Of a DNA stretch of 64,000 bases, positions 10,671 to 21,603 are shown piece by piece. Position 1 is the first letter of the stretch, and every line of letters starts with the position of its first letter. This DNA is from an uncultured Pelagibacteraceae bacterium (GTDB lineage: Bacteria > Pseudomonadota > Alphaproteobacteria > Pelagibacterales > Pelagibacteraceae). The notes beneath the pieces were generated by a model. The model was given only the letters and a program-made list of their open reading frames with translations. It did not search any database and had not been told where the DNA came from. The translations under genes were made by a program, and so were the position numbers. The stretch covers positions 1 through 64,000 of the forward strand of contig CABZKL010000001.1 in NCBI GenBank assembly GCA_902526405.1, given 5' to 3'.

Positions 10671-11445
10671 TTTGAAAAAAGATAAGTTAATAATTGCAAA
10701 AAAAAAATTTAATTCAAGATTAATAGTTGGAACTGGAAAATACAAAAGTATGTCAGAATGTGCTAAGGCGATAAAACTGTCAGGTTCAGAAATTGTGACA
10801 GTTGCTGTAAGACGTGTAAATATTTCGAACAAAAATAAACCACTTTTAATGGATTACATTGATCCAAAAAAAACTACGTATCTTCCAAATACAGCAGGTT
10901 GTTTCAACTCAAAAGATGCTTTAAGAACTCTAAGACTAGCAAGAGAAATCGGAGGATGGAAGTTAGTCAAGCTTGAAGTTTTAGGGGATAAGACGAATTT
11001 ATTTCCAGATATGATTGAAACTTTAAAAACAACAGAGGTCCTTGCTAAAGAAGGTTTTAGGGTTATGGTTTATTGTAATGATGATCCTCTTATGGCAAAA
11101 CGTTTAGAAAATTCAGGAGCGGATGCAATTATGCCTTTGGCGGCTCCGATTGGATCTGGATTAGGAATATTAAATAAAATTAACATTCAAATTATTCGAA
11201 GGCAAACTAAACTTCCTGTTATTATCGATGCAGGTTTGGGTCAAGCATCAGACGCAACGATTGCAATGGAGCTTGGCTGTGATGGTGTTTTAGTAAATAC
11301 AGCAATAGCAAAAGCAAAAAAACCATTTGAAATGGCCTTGGCTTTTAAAAATGCAGTTGTGGCTGGAAGACAATCTTACAATTCAGGTAGAATAGATAAA
11401 AATCTAATGGGATATCCCTCTTCTCCAAGTGAAGGAATTATTTAG
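10657..11445 (+). CDS. thiG: Thiazole synthase; true start may be the TTG at 10672
   Basis: SRLIVGTGKYKS…PNTAGCFNSKDALRTLRLARE…DAIMPLAAPIGSGLGI. Confidence 0.95.
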   Translation: MAEDSLKKDKLIIAKKKFNSRLIVGTGKYKSMSECAKAIKLSGSEIVTVAVRRVNISNKNKPLLMDYIDPKKTTYLPNTAGCFNSKDALRTLRLAREIGGWKLVKLEVLGDKTNLFPDMIETLKTTEVLAKEGFRVMVYCNDDPLMAKRLENSGADAIMPLAAPIGSGLGILNKINIQIIRRQTKLPVIIDAGLGQASDATIAMELGCDGVLVNTAIAKAKKPFEMALAFKNAVVAGRQSYNSGRIDKNLMGYPSSPSEGII

Positions 11446-13240
11446 ATTTTCTATAAAATCTCTTTTTTTTATAAGTTTTTTTATAAGTTTTTTTTTCTTT
11501 ATTTTTCATTATTTTATTTTCTTTATTTTGTATTTCTAAATTTTTTAGTTTTTCATAATACTCAATTTGTTCTATTGTTTTTTTTGACTTATTTTGAACA
11601 TTTATTATATATTCAGGAACAATTAATGAATTATCACTGATTATATCAAGTTTCATCTTATTTTTTTTTTCAAAATAAGTTAAGTCATTAACAAAGTTTT
11701 CTTTTAAAAAATCAGAAATTTTTTTACAAACTTTTAACTCTACAAATTTTGCTTTGTTTAAAACTGCTTTTAATTCAACAATTTTGAGCAACTTCTGTGC
11801 GAACGACTCATCTGTTAAAGTAACTTTCCATTTAATTGCACTTTCTCTTAATCTTTGTCTAGACATTTCTAAAAGACCAAAGTTACTTATTCTACCTATC
11901 TGTATTCTAGCTCTATCTGACCTACATTTTTCTTTTAGTTTTCTCTCGACTAGTCGTCTATTCCCATAACTGAGCATGTCAATAAAATCTATTATAATTA
12001 AGCCCGATAAATCTCTTATTTTAATTTGTCTTGCAATTTCTTCTGCAGCTTCGATATTTGTATCTAGGGCAGTGCTTTCAACATTTTTACCTCTTATTGA
12101 ACTCCCTGAGTTTATATCTATGGATACTAATGCCTCAGTAGGGTTAATGACTAAATAACCTCCTGATTTAAGTTTAATTTCAGACTCAAAAATTTGATTT
12201 AGTTTTTGCTCAATATTTTCTTCAATGAATAAAGGTACTTTACCTCTATATTTTTTTACTTTTTTAACACTAGATGGCATCATCGTTTTCATAAATGACT
12301 GTGCTTTTTTGTAGCCCTCAGTACCTTCTACAATTATATTCTTAGTATTATCATCGAACATGTCTCTTAAGGTTCTTTTAATTATTTCACTTTCTTGATG
12401 AATAAGTGATGGAGCAATGGAATTAATGGCATTATCTTTAATTTGACTCCATGTTTTTATAAGAGTTGTTAAATCATTATTAATTTCATTTTTAGTTTTA
12501 TTACTTCCAGCTGTTCTGACTATCAACCCCATTTCTTTTGGAATTTCGATTTCATTTAAAATCGTTCTTATTTTTTTTCTATCAGCAGGATTAAAAATTT
12601 TTCTTGAAATTCCACCGCCCTTTGGTGTATTCGGCATTAGAACAATGTATTTTCCTGCTATGGAAATAAAAGTACTTAGAGCCGCTCCTTTTTGACCTCT
12701 TTCATCTTTAATTACCTGAACAAGTATCACTTGATTTGGTTTTATAACTTCCTGAATTTTATATCTTTTAAATCTGAACTTATATTCTTTCTTTTTTTCT
12801 TTTTCTTCGCCAGTGTTGTTCTTTTCATCAATGATTTCTTTGTCTTCTCTTTGATTTTCTATTTCTTTTTCAATTGGATCATCTATCTCTAATTTTCCTT
12901 CAGCGATATTTTCTTCCTCTTTAGCCTCAACTTGTTTTGAGAGTTCCTCTCTAGCTTTCTCTTCAGCTTCTTTAATTCTATCTAAATCAGCCTTTGGTAT
13001 TTGATAATAATCTGATTGGATGTCATTAAAAGACAGAAAACCATGCCTGTCTCTGCCAAAGTCAACAAAAGCTGCCTGGAGAGATGGCTCAATTCTACTT
13101 ACTTTACCTAAATAAATATTATTTTTTATTAGGTTAGTCTTTAAACCTTCGTATTCGTAATCCTCAATATTTTCTTCAGATTTAAGAACAACTCTAGTTT
13201 CATTTGGATGCGAAGCATCGATATATAAATTTTTTTCCAT
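11438..13240 (-). CDS. rne: Ribonuclease E/G
   Basis: S1 domain start NLIKNNIYLGKVSRIEPSLQAAFVDFG; catalytic region LVSIDINSGS…LIIIDFIDM; FGLLEMSRQRLR. CPxC zinc-link not present after MSRQRL. Confidence 0.94.
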   Translation of the reverse strand: MEKNLYIDASHPNETRVVLKSEENIEDYEYEGLKTNLIKNNIYLGKVSRIEPSLQAAFVDFGRDRHGFLSFNDIQSDYYQIPKADLDRIKEAEEKAREELSKQVEAKEEENIAEGKLEIDDPIEKEIENQREDKEIIDEKNNTGEEKEKKKEYKFRFKRYKIQEVIKPNQVILVQVIKDERGQKGAALSTFISIAGKYIVLMPNTPKGGGISRKIFNPADRKKIRTILNEIEIPKEMGLIVRTAGSNKTKNEINNDLTTLIKTWSQIKDNAINSIAPSLIHQESEIIKRTLRDMFDDNTKNIIVEGTEGYKKAQSFMKTMMPSSVKKVKKYRGKVPLFIEENIEQKLNQIFESEIKLKSGGYLVINPTEALVSIDINSGSSIRGKNVESTALDTNIEAAEEIARQIKIRDLSGLIIIDFIDMLSYGNRRLVERKLKEKCRSDRARIQIGRISNFGLLEMSRQRLRESAIKWKVTLTDESFAQKLLKIVELKAVLNKAKFVELKVCKKISDFLKENFVNDLTYFEKKNKMKLDIISDNSLIVPEYIINVQNKSKKTIEQIEYYEKLKNLEIQNKENKIMKNKEKKTYKKTYKKKRFYRKSK

Positions 13241-13343
13241 AATATTTTTATTGTTGATTTCATTAAATTTTCTAAGTTTAAATAAATTTTGTTTAATTCT
13301 TGTGCCTTAACTTTAACAAATTCCAAGATATAATGGAATTAAA

Positions 13344-15680
13344 ATGCATAAGTTTTTTAAGAATATTCTTATTATTTGTATATCTATTGTTCTTTTAACT
13401 AGTGTTTTTATAGTTGGTGTCTTGTGGACTTATTCAAATGATATTCCTGATTATAAATTTTTAAAAAATTACAAACCGCCTGTTTCCAGCAAGGTTTACT
13501 CAGGAGAAGGAGAGCTTGTTGCAGACTTTTCTAAGGAAAAAAGAGTTTTTGTACCTTATAGCTCAATCCCCAAAAATGTAATAAATGCATTTTTATCTGC
13601 AGAGGATAAAAATTTTTTTTCACATCCAGGTGTAGACGCTAGAGGGGTATTGAGAGCGGTGGTTAATAATATATCTAACATTATTTCCTCTAAGCGGTTA
13701 GAGGGTGCCTCCACAATAACGCAACAAGTTGCTAAAAATTTTTTATTAACAAATGAAGTGAGTATTAACAGAAAAATTAAGGAAGCAATTTTGGCCTTTA
13801 GGATCGAAAGAGTACTTTCTAAAGAAAGAATTTTAGAATTATATCTTAATCAAATATATTTAGGAAGTGGAGCTTATGGAGTAGCAGCAGCGAGTTTGGA
13901 ATATTTTGATAAATCAATTAGGGATTTAAACTATTCAGAAGCTGCATTACTAGCTGCATTACCTAAAGCACCCAGTAAGTATAATCCATATAAAGATATT
14001 GAACTTGCAAAGTTTAGAAGAAACCTAGTCTTAAAAAATCTATTTGATAATAATTATCTAACTTTTGAGTGGTATAAGAAATTAAAGACTCAAGAAATTG
14101 TATTAAGTAAAAATAAAAAAATTTATCTTGAAGATGCTCAATATTATATTGAGGACGTAAGAAAGTATGTGATTGAAAACTTTACATATGATAAAGTCTA
14201 TAAACAAGGATTAAATATAAATACACCCATCAATTTGGAGTTTCAAAAAATTGCTACAAACTCATTGAGAAATGGAATTATTTCATATGATCAAAGAAAA
14301 GGTTGGAGAGGACCATTAACAAGAAAGATTTATAATAGTAATTGGAATAAAGGTTTAAAAAAGTTTGATCTAGAAAAATCAATAGATTGGTCATTAGCAA
14401 TAGTAAAAAAAATAAATAAATTCACAGCTGAAATTGAGACAGAAAATAAAATTGAAGGACTTATAGAATATAAAGATATTTCTTGGACTAAAAAAGAATT
14501 TAAAAATTTATTTCGACCAGGAGATATTATCTATGTGAAAAAAATAAGTGATAAAAAATTTAGTTTGCAACAATTACCTAAAGTTAATGGAGGAATTGTT
14601 GTTATGGATCCTTACACTGGCAGGATATTGGCACTAAGTGGCGGTTTTAGTTTTAAAAAAAGTGAATTTAATAGAGCTACTCAAGCAAATAGACAGCCAG
14701 GTTCTGCTTTTAAACCATTTGTTTATGCTTTAGCATTAGAGAATAATTATACTCCAACATCTTTAGTTCTAGATGCACCTTTAGTTTTAGATCAAGGTGA
14801 TGATCTTAAGATGTGGAAACCTGAAAATTATGGAAAAAAATTTTATGGTCTATCTACACTTCGAACTGGATTGGAAAAATCTAGAAATTTAATGACTGTA
14901 AGAGTCGCACAGAGTCTAGGTATTGAAAAAATCGTAAAATTCTCAAAAGATCTCAAAATATACGAAAATCCAGAGGAATTATTATCTATATCATTGGGTT
15001 CTGCTGAGACTAAACTTATAAATCTAACATCAGCTTACTCAGCTTTTGTAAATGGTGGCAAACTTATTGAGCCAATATTAATTGATAGAATTCAAGATAG
15101 TGAAGGCAATACTATATACAATAATAAAATGAGGCAATGTACAGATTGTGATGAAATTTCTTATTTAAGTAATGATTACCCAAAAATTAAAAATAATTAT
15201 AATCAAATTTTTTCAGCTGCAACAGCATATCAGATGACTTCAATCCTTGAGGGTGTAGTTCAAAGAGGCACCGGAAAAAAACTTAGAGACTTAGAATTAA
15301 ATATTGCGGGTAAAACTGGCACAACAAACAAAAATACTGATACGTGGTTTATTGGTTTTACTTCAAATCTATTAGTAGGCGTTTATGTAGGCTCAGACAA
15401 CCCATCTCCACTTGGAAAGTATGAAACAGGCTCAAAGACTGCACTTCCAATTTTTAAAAACTTTATTAAACAAGCTGTAAAAAAATCAGAAGCTAGACCT
15501 TTTAAGGCAGCTGAAGATACAATAATGATGGTAGTAGATCCTAAAACAGGACAAAAAGCTAAATTTTCCTCAAAAAATACCATCATAGAGGTCTTTAAAA
15601 AAGAAAATGTGGTTGATGGAAAAGTTCTTTACTCAAATACAGATAGATTAGATACTGATAATATACTAAAGTTTTATTAA
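13344..15680 (+). CDS. mrcA: Penicillin-binding protein 1A (transglycosylase/transpeptidase)
   Basis: AEDKNFFSHPGVDARGVLRA, EGASTITQQVAKN, RQPGSAFKPFVYA, AGKTGTTN. Confidence 0.94.
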   Translation: MHKFFKNILIICISIVLLTSVFIVGVLWTYSNDIPDYKFLKNYKPPVSSKVYSGEGELVADFSKEKRVFVPYSSIPKNVINAFLSAEDKNFFSHPGVDARGVLRAVVNNISNIISSKRLEGASTITQQVAKNFLLTNEVSINRKIKEAILAFRIERVLSKERILELYLNQIYLGSGAYGVAAASLEYFDKSIRDLNYSEAALLAALPKAPSKYNPYKDIELAKFRRNLVLKNLFDNNYLTFEWYKKLKTQEIVLSKNKKIYLEDAQYYIEDVRKYVIENFTYDKVYKQGLNINTPINLEFQKIATNSLRNGIISYDQRKGWRGPLTRKIYNSNWNKGLKKFDLEKSIDWSLAIVKKINKFTAEIETENKIEGLIEYKDISWTKKEFKNLFRPGDIIYVKKISDKKFSLQQLPKVNGGIVVMDPYTGRILALSGGFSFKKSEFNRATQANRQPGSAFKPFVYALALENNYTPTSLVLDAPLVLDQGDDLKMWKPENYGKKFYGLSTLRTGLEKSRNLMTVRVAQSLGIEKIVKFSKDLKIYENPEELLSISLGSAETKLINLTSAYSAFVNGGKLIEPILIDRIQDSEGNTIYNNKMRQCTDCDEISYLSNDYPKIKNNYNQIFSAATAYQMTSILEGVVQRGTGKKLRDLELNIAGKTGTTNKNTDTWFIGFTSNLLVGVYVGSDNPSPLGKYETGSKTALPIFKNFIKQAVKKSEARPFKAAEDTIMMVVDPKTGQKAKFSSKNTIIEVFKKENVVDGKVLYSNTDRLDTDNILKFY

Positions 15681-16775
15681 TGAGCGATAATTTTCAAAAC
15701 TATAAAGAAGAAATAGATAAAATAAATCAAAGAATTAAGGAGTATCTTTGAAAACAATAATATTTATTCAAAACTTCAGTCTCTAAATAAAAAAATGCTA
15801 GAGGCCAATTTTTGGCAAGATAAAAATAATTCTCAAAAAATAGTTAAAGAAAAAAAATTTATAGAGGATTTAATAAATTCTTTAAATTCATCTGTTAAAA
15901 AATTAAACGATTTTGAGGATTTAAATGAACTAGCTTTAGCTGAAAATAATACAAACGTTCAAATTGAAATTATACAAAATATTAAACAACTTAGATCTAA
16001 AATAAAAAAAAGTGAAATTAAATGTTTTTTATCAAGCGAAGCTGATCCATTAGACTGTTATATAGAAATACATGCCGGTGCTGGAGGAACTGAGAGTCAA
16101 GATTGGGCTGATATGTTAAGAAGAATGTATTTAAAATGGTCTGATAAAAAAAATTTTAAATCTAATTTAATAAGCGAACATAGAGGAGATGAGGCTGGAA
16201 TTAAGTCGGCAACATTAAAGATAGAAGGCGATTATGTTTTTGGTTGGCTTAAAAAAGAGTCTGGTATTCATCGATTAGTTAGAATATCTCCATTCGACTC
16301 GGGTGCGAGAAGACATACAAGTTTTGCAAGTATATGGATATATCCTGTGGTTGATGAAAATATTAATATAGAAATTTTAGAAAAAGATTTAAGAATAGAT
16401 ACTTATAGATCTAGTGGAGCAGGTGGCCAACATGTTAATACCACTGATAGTGCAGTAAGAATTACGCATTTACCATCCAAAATTGTTGTTCAGTGTCAAA
16501 ATGAGAGGTCTCAACATAAAAATAAAGAGACGTGTATGAATATGTTAAAAGCCAGATTGTATGATTATGAAATTAAGAAAAGAGACGAAAAAAATCAAAA
16601 TACCGAAAATTCTAAAACTGAAATTGGATGGGGCCATCAAATAAGATCTTATGTGCTACAACCTTACAGATTAGTTAAAGATAATAGAACAAATTTTGAA
16701 AGTACTAGTCCAGATAAAATTTTAGATGGTGATCTGGATGAATTTTTAGAACAATCACTTTATAAAATCAAATGA
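15680..16775 (+). CDS. prfB: Peptide chain release factor 2 with programmed +1 frameshift (15680..15748 joined to 15750..16775)
   Basis: Short 23-codon ORF MSDNFQNYKEEIDKINQRIKEYL ends AAGGAG-TAT-CTT-TGA. Skipping T15749 gives EYL-ENNNIYSKLQSLNKKMLEANFW… GGQ motif at SSGAGGQHVNTTDSAVRITHLP. Confidence 0.95.
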
Positions 16776-19189
16776 GAAAATTTTTATTAAAATTTTTTAT
16801 AGTAATCATAATTTTATTTTTTTTACCAATAATTTATTTAACCACAATTGGAATTGAAACAGAAAGTTTTAATGAACAGATAAAAAATAAAGTTTTCGAG
16901 AGTAATAAAAATTTACAATTAAATCTAAAAAAAATAAAATTTAAATTAGATCCCCTCAGATTAAAGTTTAATGCTAAAACTGTTGGAGCTACTGTTTATT
17001 ATTTTAATAAACCGCTTGAATTAGAATATATAAGCACTCAAGTTTCTCTAGCGTCAATAATCAAAAATAGATTTGTTTCATCAAATTTTGAAATAGCATC
17101 AAAATCATTGCCACTAGAAAATTTAATTAAATTTGCTAGGGTAGCTTACAAAGCTCCAGAATTATTTATTTTAGAAAAAATTATAAAAAATGGTCACGTA
17201 ATATTTGATTTAAAAATTAGTTATGATGAGAATGGGAATATTAAAGATGACTATGAAATAAACGGCATAATAAAAGATGGAAAAATTCAATTATTAAATA
17301 ATTATATTTACGAAAAAATTAATTTCATATTCAATCTAAAGAAACAAGAATTTAGATTTCAAGAAATAAAATTTGCGACAAATAAAATAGATTTTTTTTC
17401 TGACAGAGTAAACGTGAAGCAAAAAGAAAATATTTTTTACATTGATGGAAATGTCAAAAATAAAGATGCTGCTTTATCAAAAAATTTTTTAAAAATATTA
17501 AAGTTAAATTTAAAAAATTTAAATTTTGATAACACAATTTTCAGTTCAGCTAATAGTTTTAGTTTTGAGGTTAATAAAAATTTTAAATTAAAAAATATGT
17601 TTCTAAAGTCTAATATTAATTTAGATCAGCTTAAATATAATAGAGAAAGTTATATCTCGGATTTTTTTTCAAAAATAAATGAGGAAATTATTTTAAAAAA
17701 TCATAAGTTAAAATTGGAGTATAGTAAAAATTTATTATCAATTATTGGTGAAGGAGAAATAAAATTAGAGGAAAATTTTGATAAAATCGATTATATTTTT
17801 GAAAATAATGATCAAGGTTTTAATATTCAATCTAATTTAACTTTAGATACTATTAGTTTAAGAAAACAAGATTTTATTGGTGCTTTTTTCCCATCTGCTA
17901 ATGAGAATATTAATTTTAAAAACCAAACATTAAATATTAAATATAATAACAATAAATTTTCTTTATTAGGTGAGGGCAAGATAAAAGTTGATGATGAATT
18001 TGAAAGTATAAAATACTTTATATCAACAAAAGATGAAAAAATTAATTTTGATTTGGATTTAAATTTAGACAAAACTAATTTTGAAGTAAATTTTTTTAAT
18101 TACAAAAAAAACGATAAAATAGACACCCGATTAAAAATTGATGGTCATTATAAGCAAAATAAAAATCTTTCTTTAAATAATGTAACCATACTAGAAGAAA
18201 AAAATAAAATTGAAGTAAGTAACCTTATCTTAAATAAGAATAATTCAATCATTGATTTTGATCAAATTGAATTTGATTATTTAGACACTGAGAATAAGTT
18301 AAATAAATATTCCATTAAAAGAATAAAAAAAAATAATTTTAAACTAAATGGTTTGAATTTTAATGCAAACACCTTAATTACAAATCTTTTAAAAGGTAAT
18401 GATAAAAAAAGAAAAAATTTTTTTCAAAATAATATTACTATAAATATAAATTTAGAGGAAGTTGCTTTAGATGAAATTAATTATATTTCAAATTTAAAAG
18501 GAAATTTATTTATTAAAGATAATAGTGTTGTAAATGCCAATTTATCTGCATTTTTTGGTGATAAAAAAAATATATCATTTTCAATTAATAGCGATGCGGA
18601 AAATAATAAAATAACCACACTATACTCTTCTAAAGCAAAACCATTGGTTAAACGATATAAATTTATTAAAGGTTTCGATGAAGGATATCTAGATTTCTAT
18701 TCATCTAAAAAAGATAATATTTCTAAGTCTAAAATTAATATTTATGACTTTAAATTGAAAGAATTACCAGTTTTAACAAAAATTCTTACTCTTGCTTCTC
18801 TACAGGGAATTGCAGACATTTTATCAGGAGAGGGAATTAGATTTGACGAATTTGAAATGAATTTTAAAAATCAGGAAGATCTAATGACAATTGACGAGAT
18901 TTATGCAATTGGTCCTGCAATTTCAGTATTAATGAGTGGATATGTAGAGGATGATAAACTAATTAGCCTACGAGGCACACTCGTACCAGCAACCACTATT
19001 AATAAAACAATAAGCTCAATACCAGTTCTTGGCAAAATTTTAGTCGGGAACAAAACAGGTGAGGGAGTTTTTGGAGTAAGTTTTAAAATTAAAGGACCTC
19101 CAAAAAAACTGGAAACTACTGTAAATCCAATTAAGACATTAACCCCAAGATTTATAACTCGTACTATAGAAAAAATTAAAAAAAATTAA
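16772..19189 (+). CDS. AsmA-like/YhdP-type (DUF3971) large envelope protein
   Basis: N-terminal TM; C-terminus LTLASLQGIADILSGEGIRFDEFEMNF…ATTINKTISSIPVLGKILVG…GVFGVSFKIKGPPKKLETTVNPIKTLTPRFI. Confidence 0.8.
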   Translation: MRKFLLKFFIVIIILFFLPIIYLTTIGIETESFNEQIKNKVFESNKNLQLNLKKIKFKLDPLRLKFNAKTVGATVYYFNKPLELEYISTQVSLASIIKNRFVSSNFEIASKSLPLENLIKFARVAYKAPELFILEKIIKNGHVIFDLKISYDENGNIKDDYEINGIIKDGKIQLLNNYIYEKINFIFNLKKQEFRFQEIKFATNKIDFFSDRVNVKQKENIFYIDGNVKNKDAALSKNFLKILKLNLKNLNFDNTIFSSANSFSFEVNKNFKLKNMFLKSNINLDQLKYNRESYISDFFSKINEEIILKNHKLKLEYSKNLLSIIGEGEIKLEENFDKIDYIFENNDQGFNIQSNLTLDTISLRKQDFIGAFFPSANENINFKNQTLNIKYNNNKFSLLGEGKIKVDDEFESIKYFISTKDEKINFDLDLNLDKTNFEVNFFNYKKNDKIDTRLKIDGHYKQNKNLSLNNVTILEEKNKIEVSNLILNKNNSIIDFDQIEFDYLDTENKLNKYSIKRIKKNNFKLNGLNFNANTLITNLLKGNDKKRKNFFQNNITININLEEVALDEINYISNLKGNLFIKDNSVVNANLSAFFGDKKNISFSINSDAENNKITTLYSSKAKPLVKRYKFIKGFDEGYLDFYSSKKDNISKSKINIYDFKLKELPVLTKILTLASLQGIADILSGEGIRFDEFEMNFKNQEDLMTIDEIYAIGPAISVLMSGYVEDDKLISLRGTLVPATTINKTISSIPVLGKILVGNKTGEGVFGVSFKIKGPPKKLETTVNPIKTLTPRFITRTIEKIKKN

Positions 19190-20415
19190 TTTAGCTCAAC
19201 TTTAATGTGTCTTTTTTTTCCTATAGATAACTTGAGGTAATTTTCTTTAAAAAGATTATGATCTATAATAAATTTTTCATCAGATATAGTATTATCATTA
19301 ATTTTAATTGCATTTCCTTTTAAAAGTCTTCTAATCTCACTTTTAGAGTTTTCTAATTTAGATAGTAATATAAAATCTAAAACGTTAATTTTTTTATTAA
19401 TGTTTTCTGATGAAATATTTACAGAAGGTAAATTTGAACCAAGTGAATTTCCAGAAAAAGCCTCTTTAGCGGTCTGTGCTGAGTTCTTCGCTGCTTTTTC
19501 GCCATGAAGCAAAGATGTAGTTTTATTTGCAAGCAATATTTTTAATTCATTTATATTATTGTTTTTTAATTTTTCTATCTCACCAATCTCAAGATCAGTA
19601 AACATTTTAATAAATTTAATTACATCCCTGTCATCAATATTTCTCCAAAATTGCCAGTAATCATAAGCTGATAAAAATTTTTCATCTAACCAGATTGCAC
19701 CATTTTCTGTCTTACCCATTTTTGCACCTGTAGCTAAAGTAATTAGTGGAGTAGTTAAACCAAAAGTTTGATTATTAGAGTATCTTTTAATAAGCTCAAC
19801 TCCATTTACAATATTACCCCATTGATCAGAACCACCAATTTGTAAAACACAATTTTCTTTTATATTTAATTCTAAAAAATCATATGCTTGCAAAATCATA
19901 TAATTAAATTCCATATAACTTAGTGATTGTTCTCTATCCAATCTTAATTTGACGCTATCAAATGTTAACATCCTATTGATAGTAAAGTGTTTTCCAATAT
20001 CTCTTAGGAAAGATATATAATTCAAATTTTTTAACCAAGTAAAATTATTAACAAATATTGGTTTTGTACTTGGGTCATTATTATCTAAAAATTTTTTAAG
20101 AATATTTTTAATATTTAGAATATTTTTTTCAATTTCTTCTTCACTTAAAATTTTTCTAGTTTTATCTTTTCCTGAGGGATCACCAATTCTTGTAGTTCCA
20201 CCACCAAGTAAAACTATAGGACGATGTCCATTTTTTTGAAGTAATCTTAAACACATTATTTGCAGTAAGCTACCAACATGTAAACTCTCTGCAGTACAAT
20301 CAAAACCAATATAAGCTTTTATTTTTTCTTTATTTAGTAGATTTGATAATTCATCTTCACTAGTACATTGGTAGAAATATCCCCGATCTTTAAATTCTTT
20401 TAAAAATTTATTCAT
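19186..20415 (-). CDS. tyrS: Tyrosyl-tRNA synthetase
   Basis: YIGFDCTAESLHVGSLLQI; GGGTTRIGDPSGKDKTR; LQIGGSDQWGNIVNGVELI; GAKMGKT. Confidence 0.96.
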   Translation of the reverse strand: MNKFLKEFKDRGYFYQCTSEDELSNLLNKEKIKAYIGFDCTAESLHVGSLLQIMCLRLLQKNGHRPIVLLGGGTTRIGDPSGKDKTRKILSEEEIEKNILNIKNILKKFLDNNDPSTKPIFVNNFTWLKNLNYISFLRDIGKHFTINRMLTFDSVKLRLDREQSLSYMEFNYMILQAYDFLELNIKENCVLQIGGSDQWGNIVNGVELIKRYSNNQTFGLTTPLITLATGAKMGKTENGAIWLDEKFLSAYDYWQFWRNIDDRDVIKFIKMFTDLEIGEIEKLKNNNINELKILLANKTTSLLHGEKAAKNSAQTAKEAFSGNSLGSNLPSVNISSENINKKINVLDFILLSKLENSKSEIRRLLKGNAIKINDNTISDEKFIIDHNLFKENYLKLSIGKKRHIKVELN

Positions 20416-20460
20416 AAGTCTATAGTTACAATATACAAATTTTTAATAAAAAGAATATCA

Positions 20461-21603
20461 ATGAAAGAAAAATTATATACATCTATTGGATTAATGAGCG
20501 GAACTTCAATGGATGGAGTAGATATATCAATAATACAATCTGATGGACAATATCAATTTTACAACATTTTAGATGAATATTTTGAGTATGATGTCAAACT
20601 ACAAGCAGAATTAATTAGATTAAGAAACTTAGTTTTAGGCGAGAATGATTTATTTAAGTATTCTAAAGAATTGGGAAATCTAGAGAGAAAAATCACAGTT
20701 TTTCATGCAGAAAAAATAAACCAAATATTATTAAAATTTAAGCATAAAATTGATCTAATTGGTTTTCATGGCCAAACAATATTTCACGAGCCACAAAAAA
20801 AAATCACAAAACAACTTGGAGACGGAAAGCTGCTATCTCAACTATTAAAAATAAAGGTAGTTTATGACTTTAGACAAAAAGATATTGAAAATGACGGACA
20901 AGGAGCCCCTTTAACACCAATATTTCACTATCTTTTATCCAAAATTATAAACAAGAAATTCAATACAGGATTTCCAATTGGATTTATAAATATTGGAGGA
21001 ATAACAAATCTTACAATTATTAAAAGTATATCAAGTAGTTTCGAAGATAATATTAAAGCTTTTGATATAGGGCCTGGAAACTGTTTGATAGACGACTGGG
21101 TCAGAAAAAATTCAAATAAAAAATTAGACGAAAATGGAAATATTTCGAAAGCTGGTAAAATTGACCAATTAATAACTAACCAAATTATTGATAATTTTAA
21201 TATACACTCATACTCTAAATCTTTAGATGTAAAGGACTTTGATAACTCTTTTGCTAGAGGTCTTTCATTTGAAAATGGTTGTTCTACAATAACCAACTTT
21301 ACAGGCTATCTAATAGCAAAAGGTATTGAAAATACAGGTATCAATAGTAAAATTAAGTATTTAATTTCTGGAGGAGGAAGAAAAAACATGGCTTTAATCG
21401 ATTTTATTAAAGATAACCTTAATAAAAAGAATGATTATATTTTAGATAATATTGATAAATATGGTTTCAATGGTGATTATATTGAGTCACAGGCATTTGG
21501 GTATTTAGCTATTAGATCTTTTTTAAATTTACCTATTTCATTTCCAAGTACAACAGGATGCAAAAAGCCATCACTTGGTGGCAAATTAATTGAAAATTTT
21601 TAA
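20461..21603 (+). CDS. anmK: Anhydro-N-acetylmuramic acid kinase
   Basis: IGLMSGTSMDGVDISI; GFHGQTIFHEP; INIGGITNLT; FDIGPGNCLIDDW. Confidence 0.95.
   Translation: MKEKLYTSIGLMSGTSMDGVDISIIQSDGQYQFYNILDEYFEYDVKLQAELIRLRNLVLGENDLFKYSKELGNLERKITVFHAEKINQILLKFKHKIDLIGFHGQTIFHEPQKKITKQLGDGKLLSQLLKIKVVYDFRQKDIENDGQGAPLTPIFHYLLSKIINKKFNTGFPIGFINIGGITNLTIIKSISSSFEDNIKAFDIGPGNCLIDDWVRKNSNKKLDENGNISKAGKIDQLITNQIIDNFNIHSYSKSLDVKDFDNSFARGLSFENGCSTITNFTGYLIAKGIENTGINSKIKYLISGGGRKNMALIDFIKDNLNKKNDYILDNIDKYGFNGDYIESQAFGYLAIRSFLNLPISFPSTTGCKKPSLGGKLIENF

Noticed and set aside
15795-16775. RF2 starting at MLEANFW as in the ORF track
   Set aside because: Upstream sequence shows the canonical frameshift site and a full RF2 N-terminus, so the track start is an artefact of the internal TGA.
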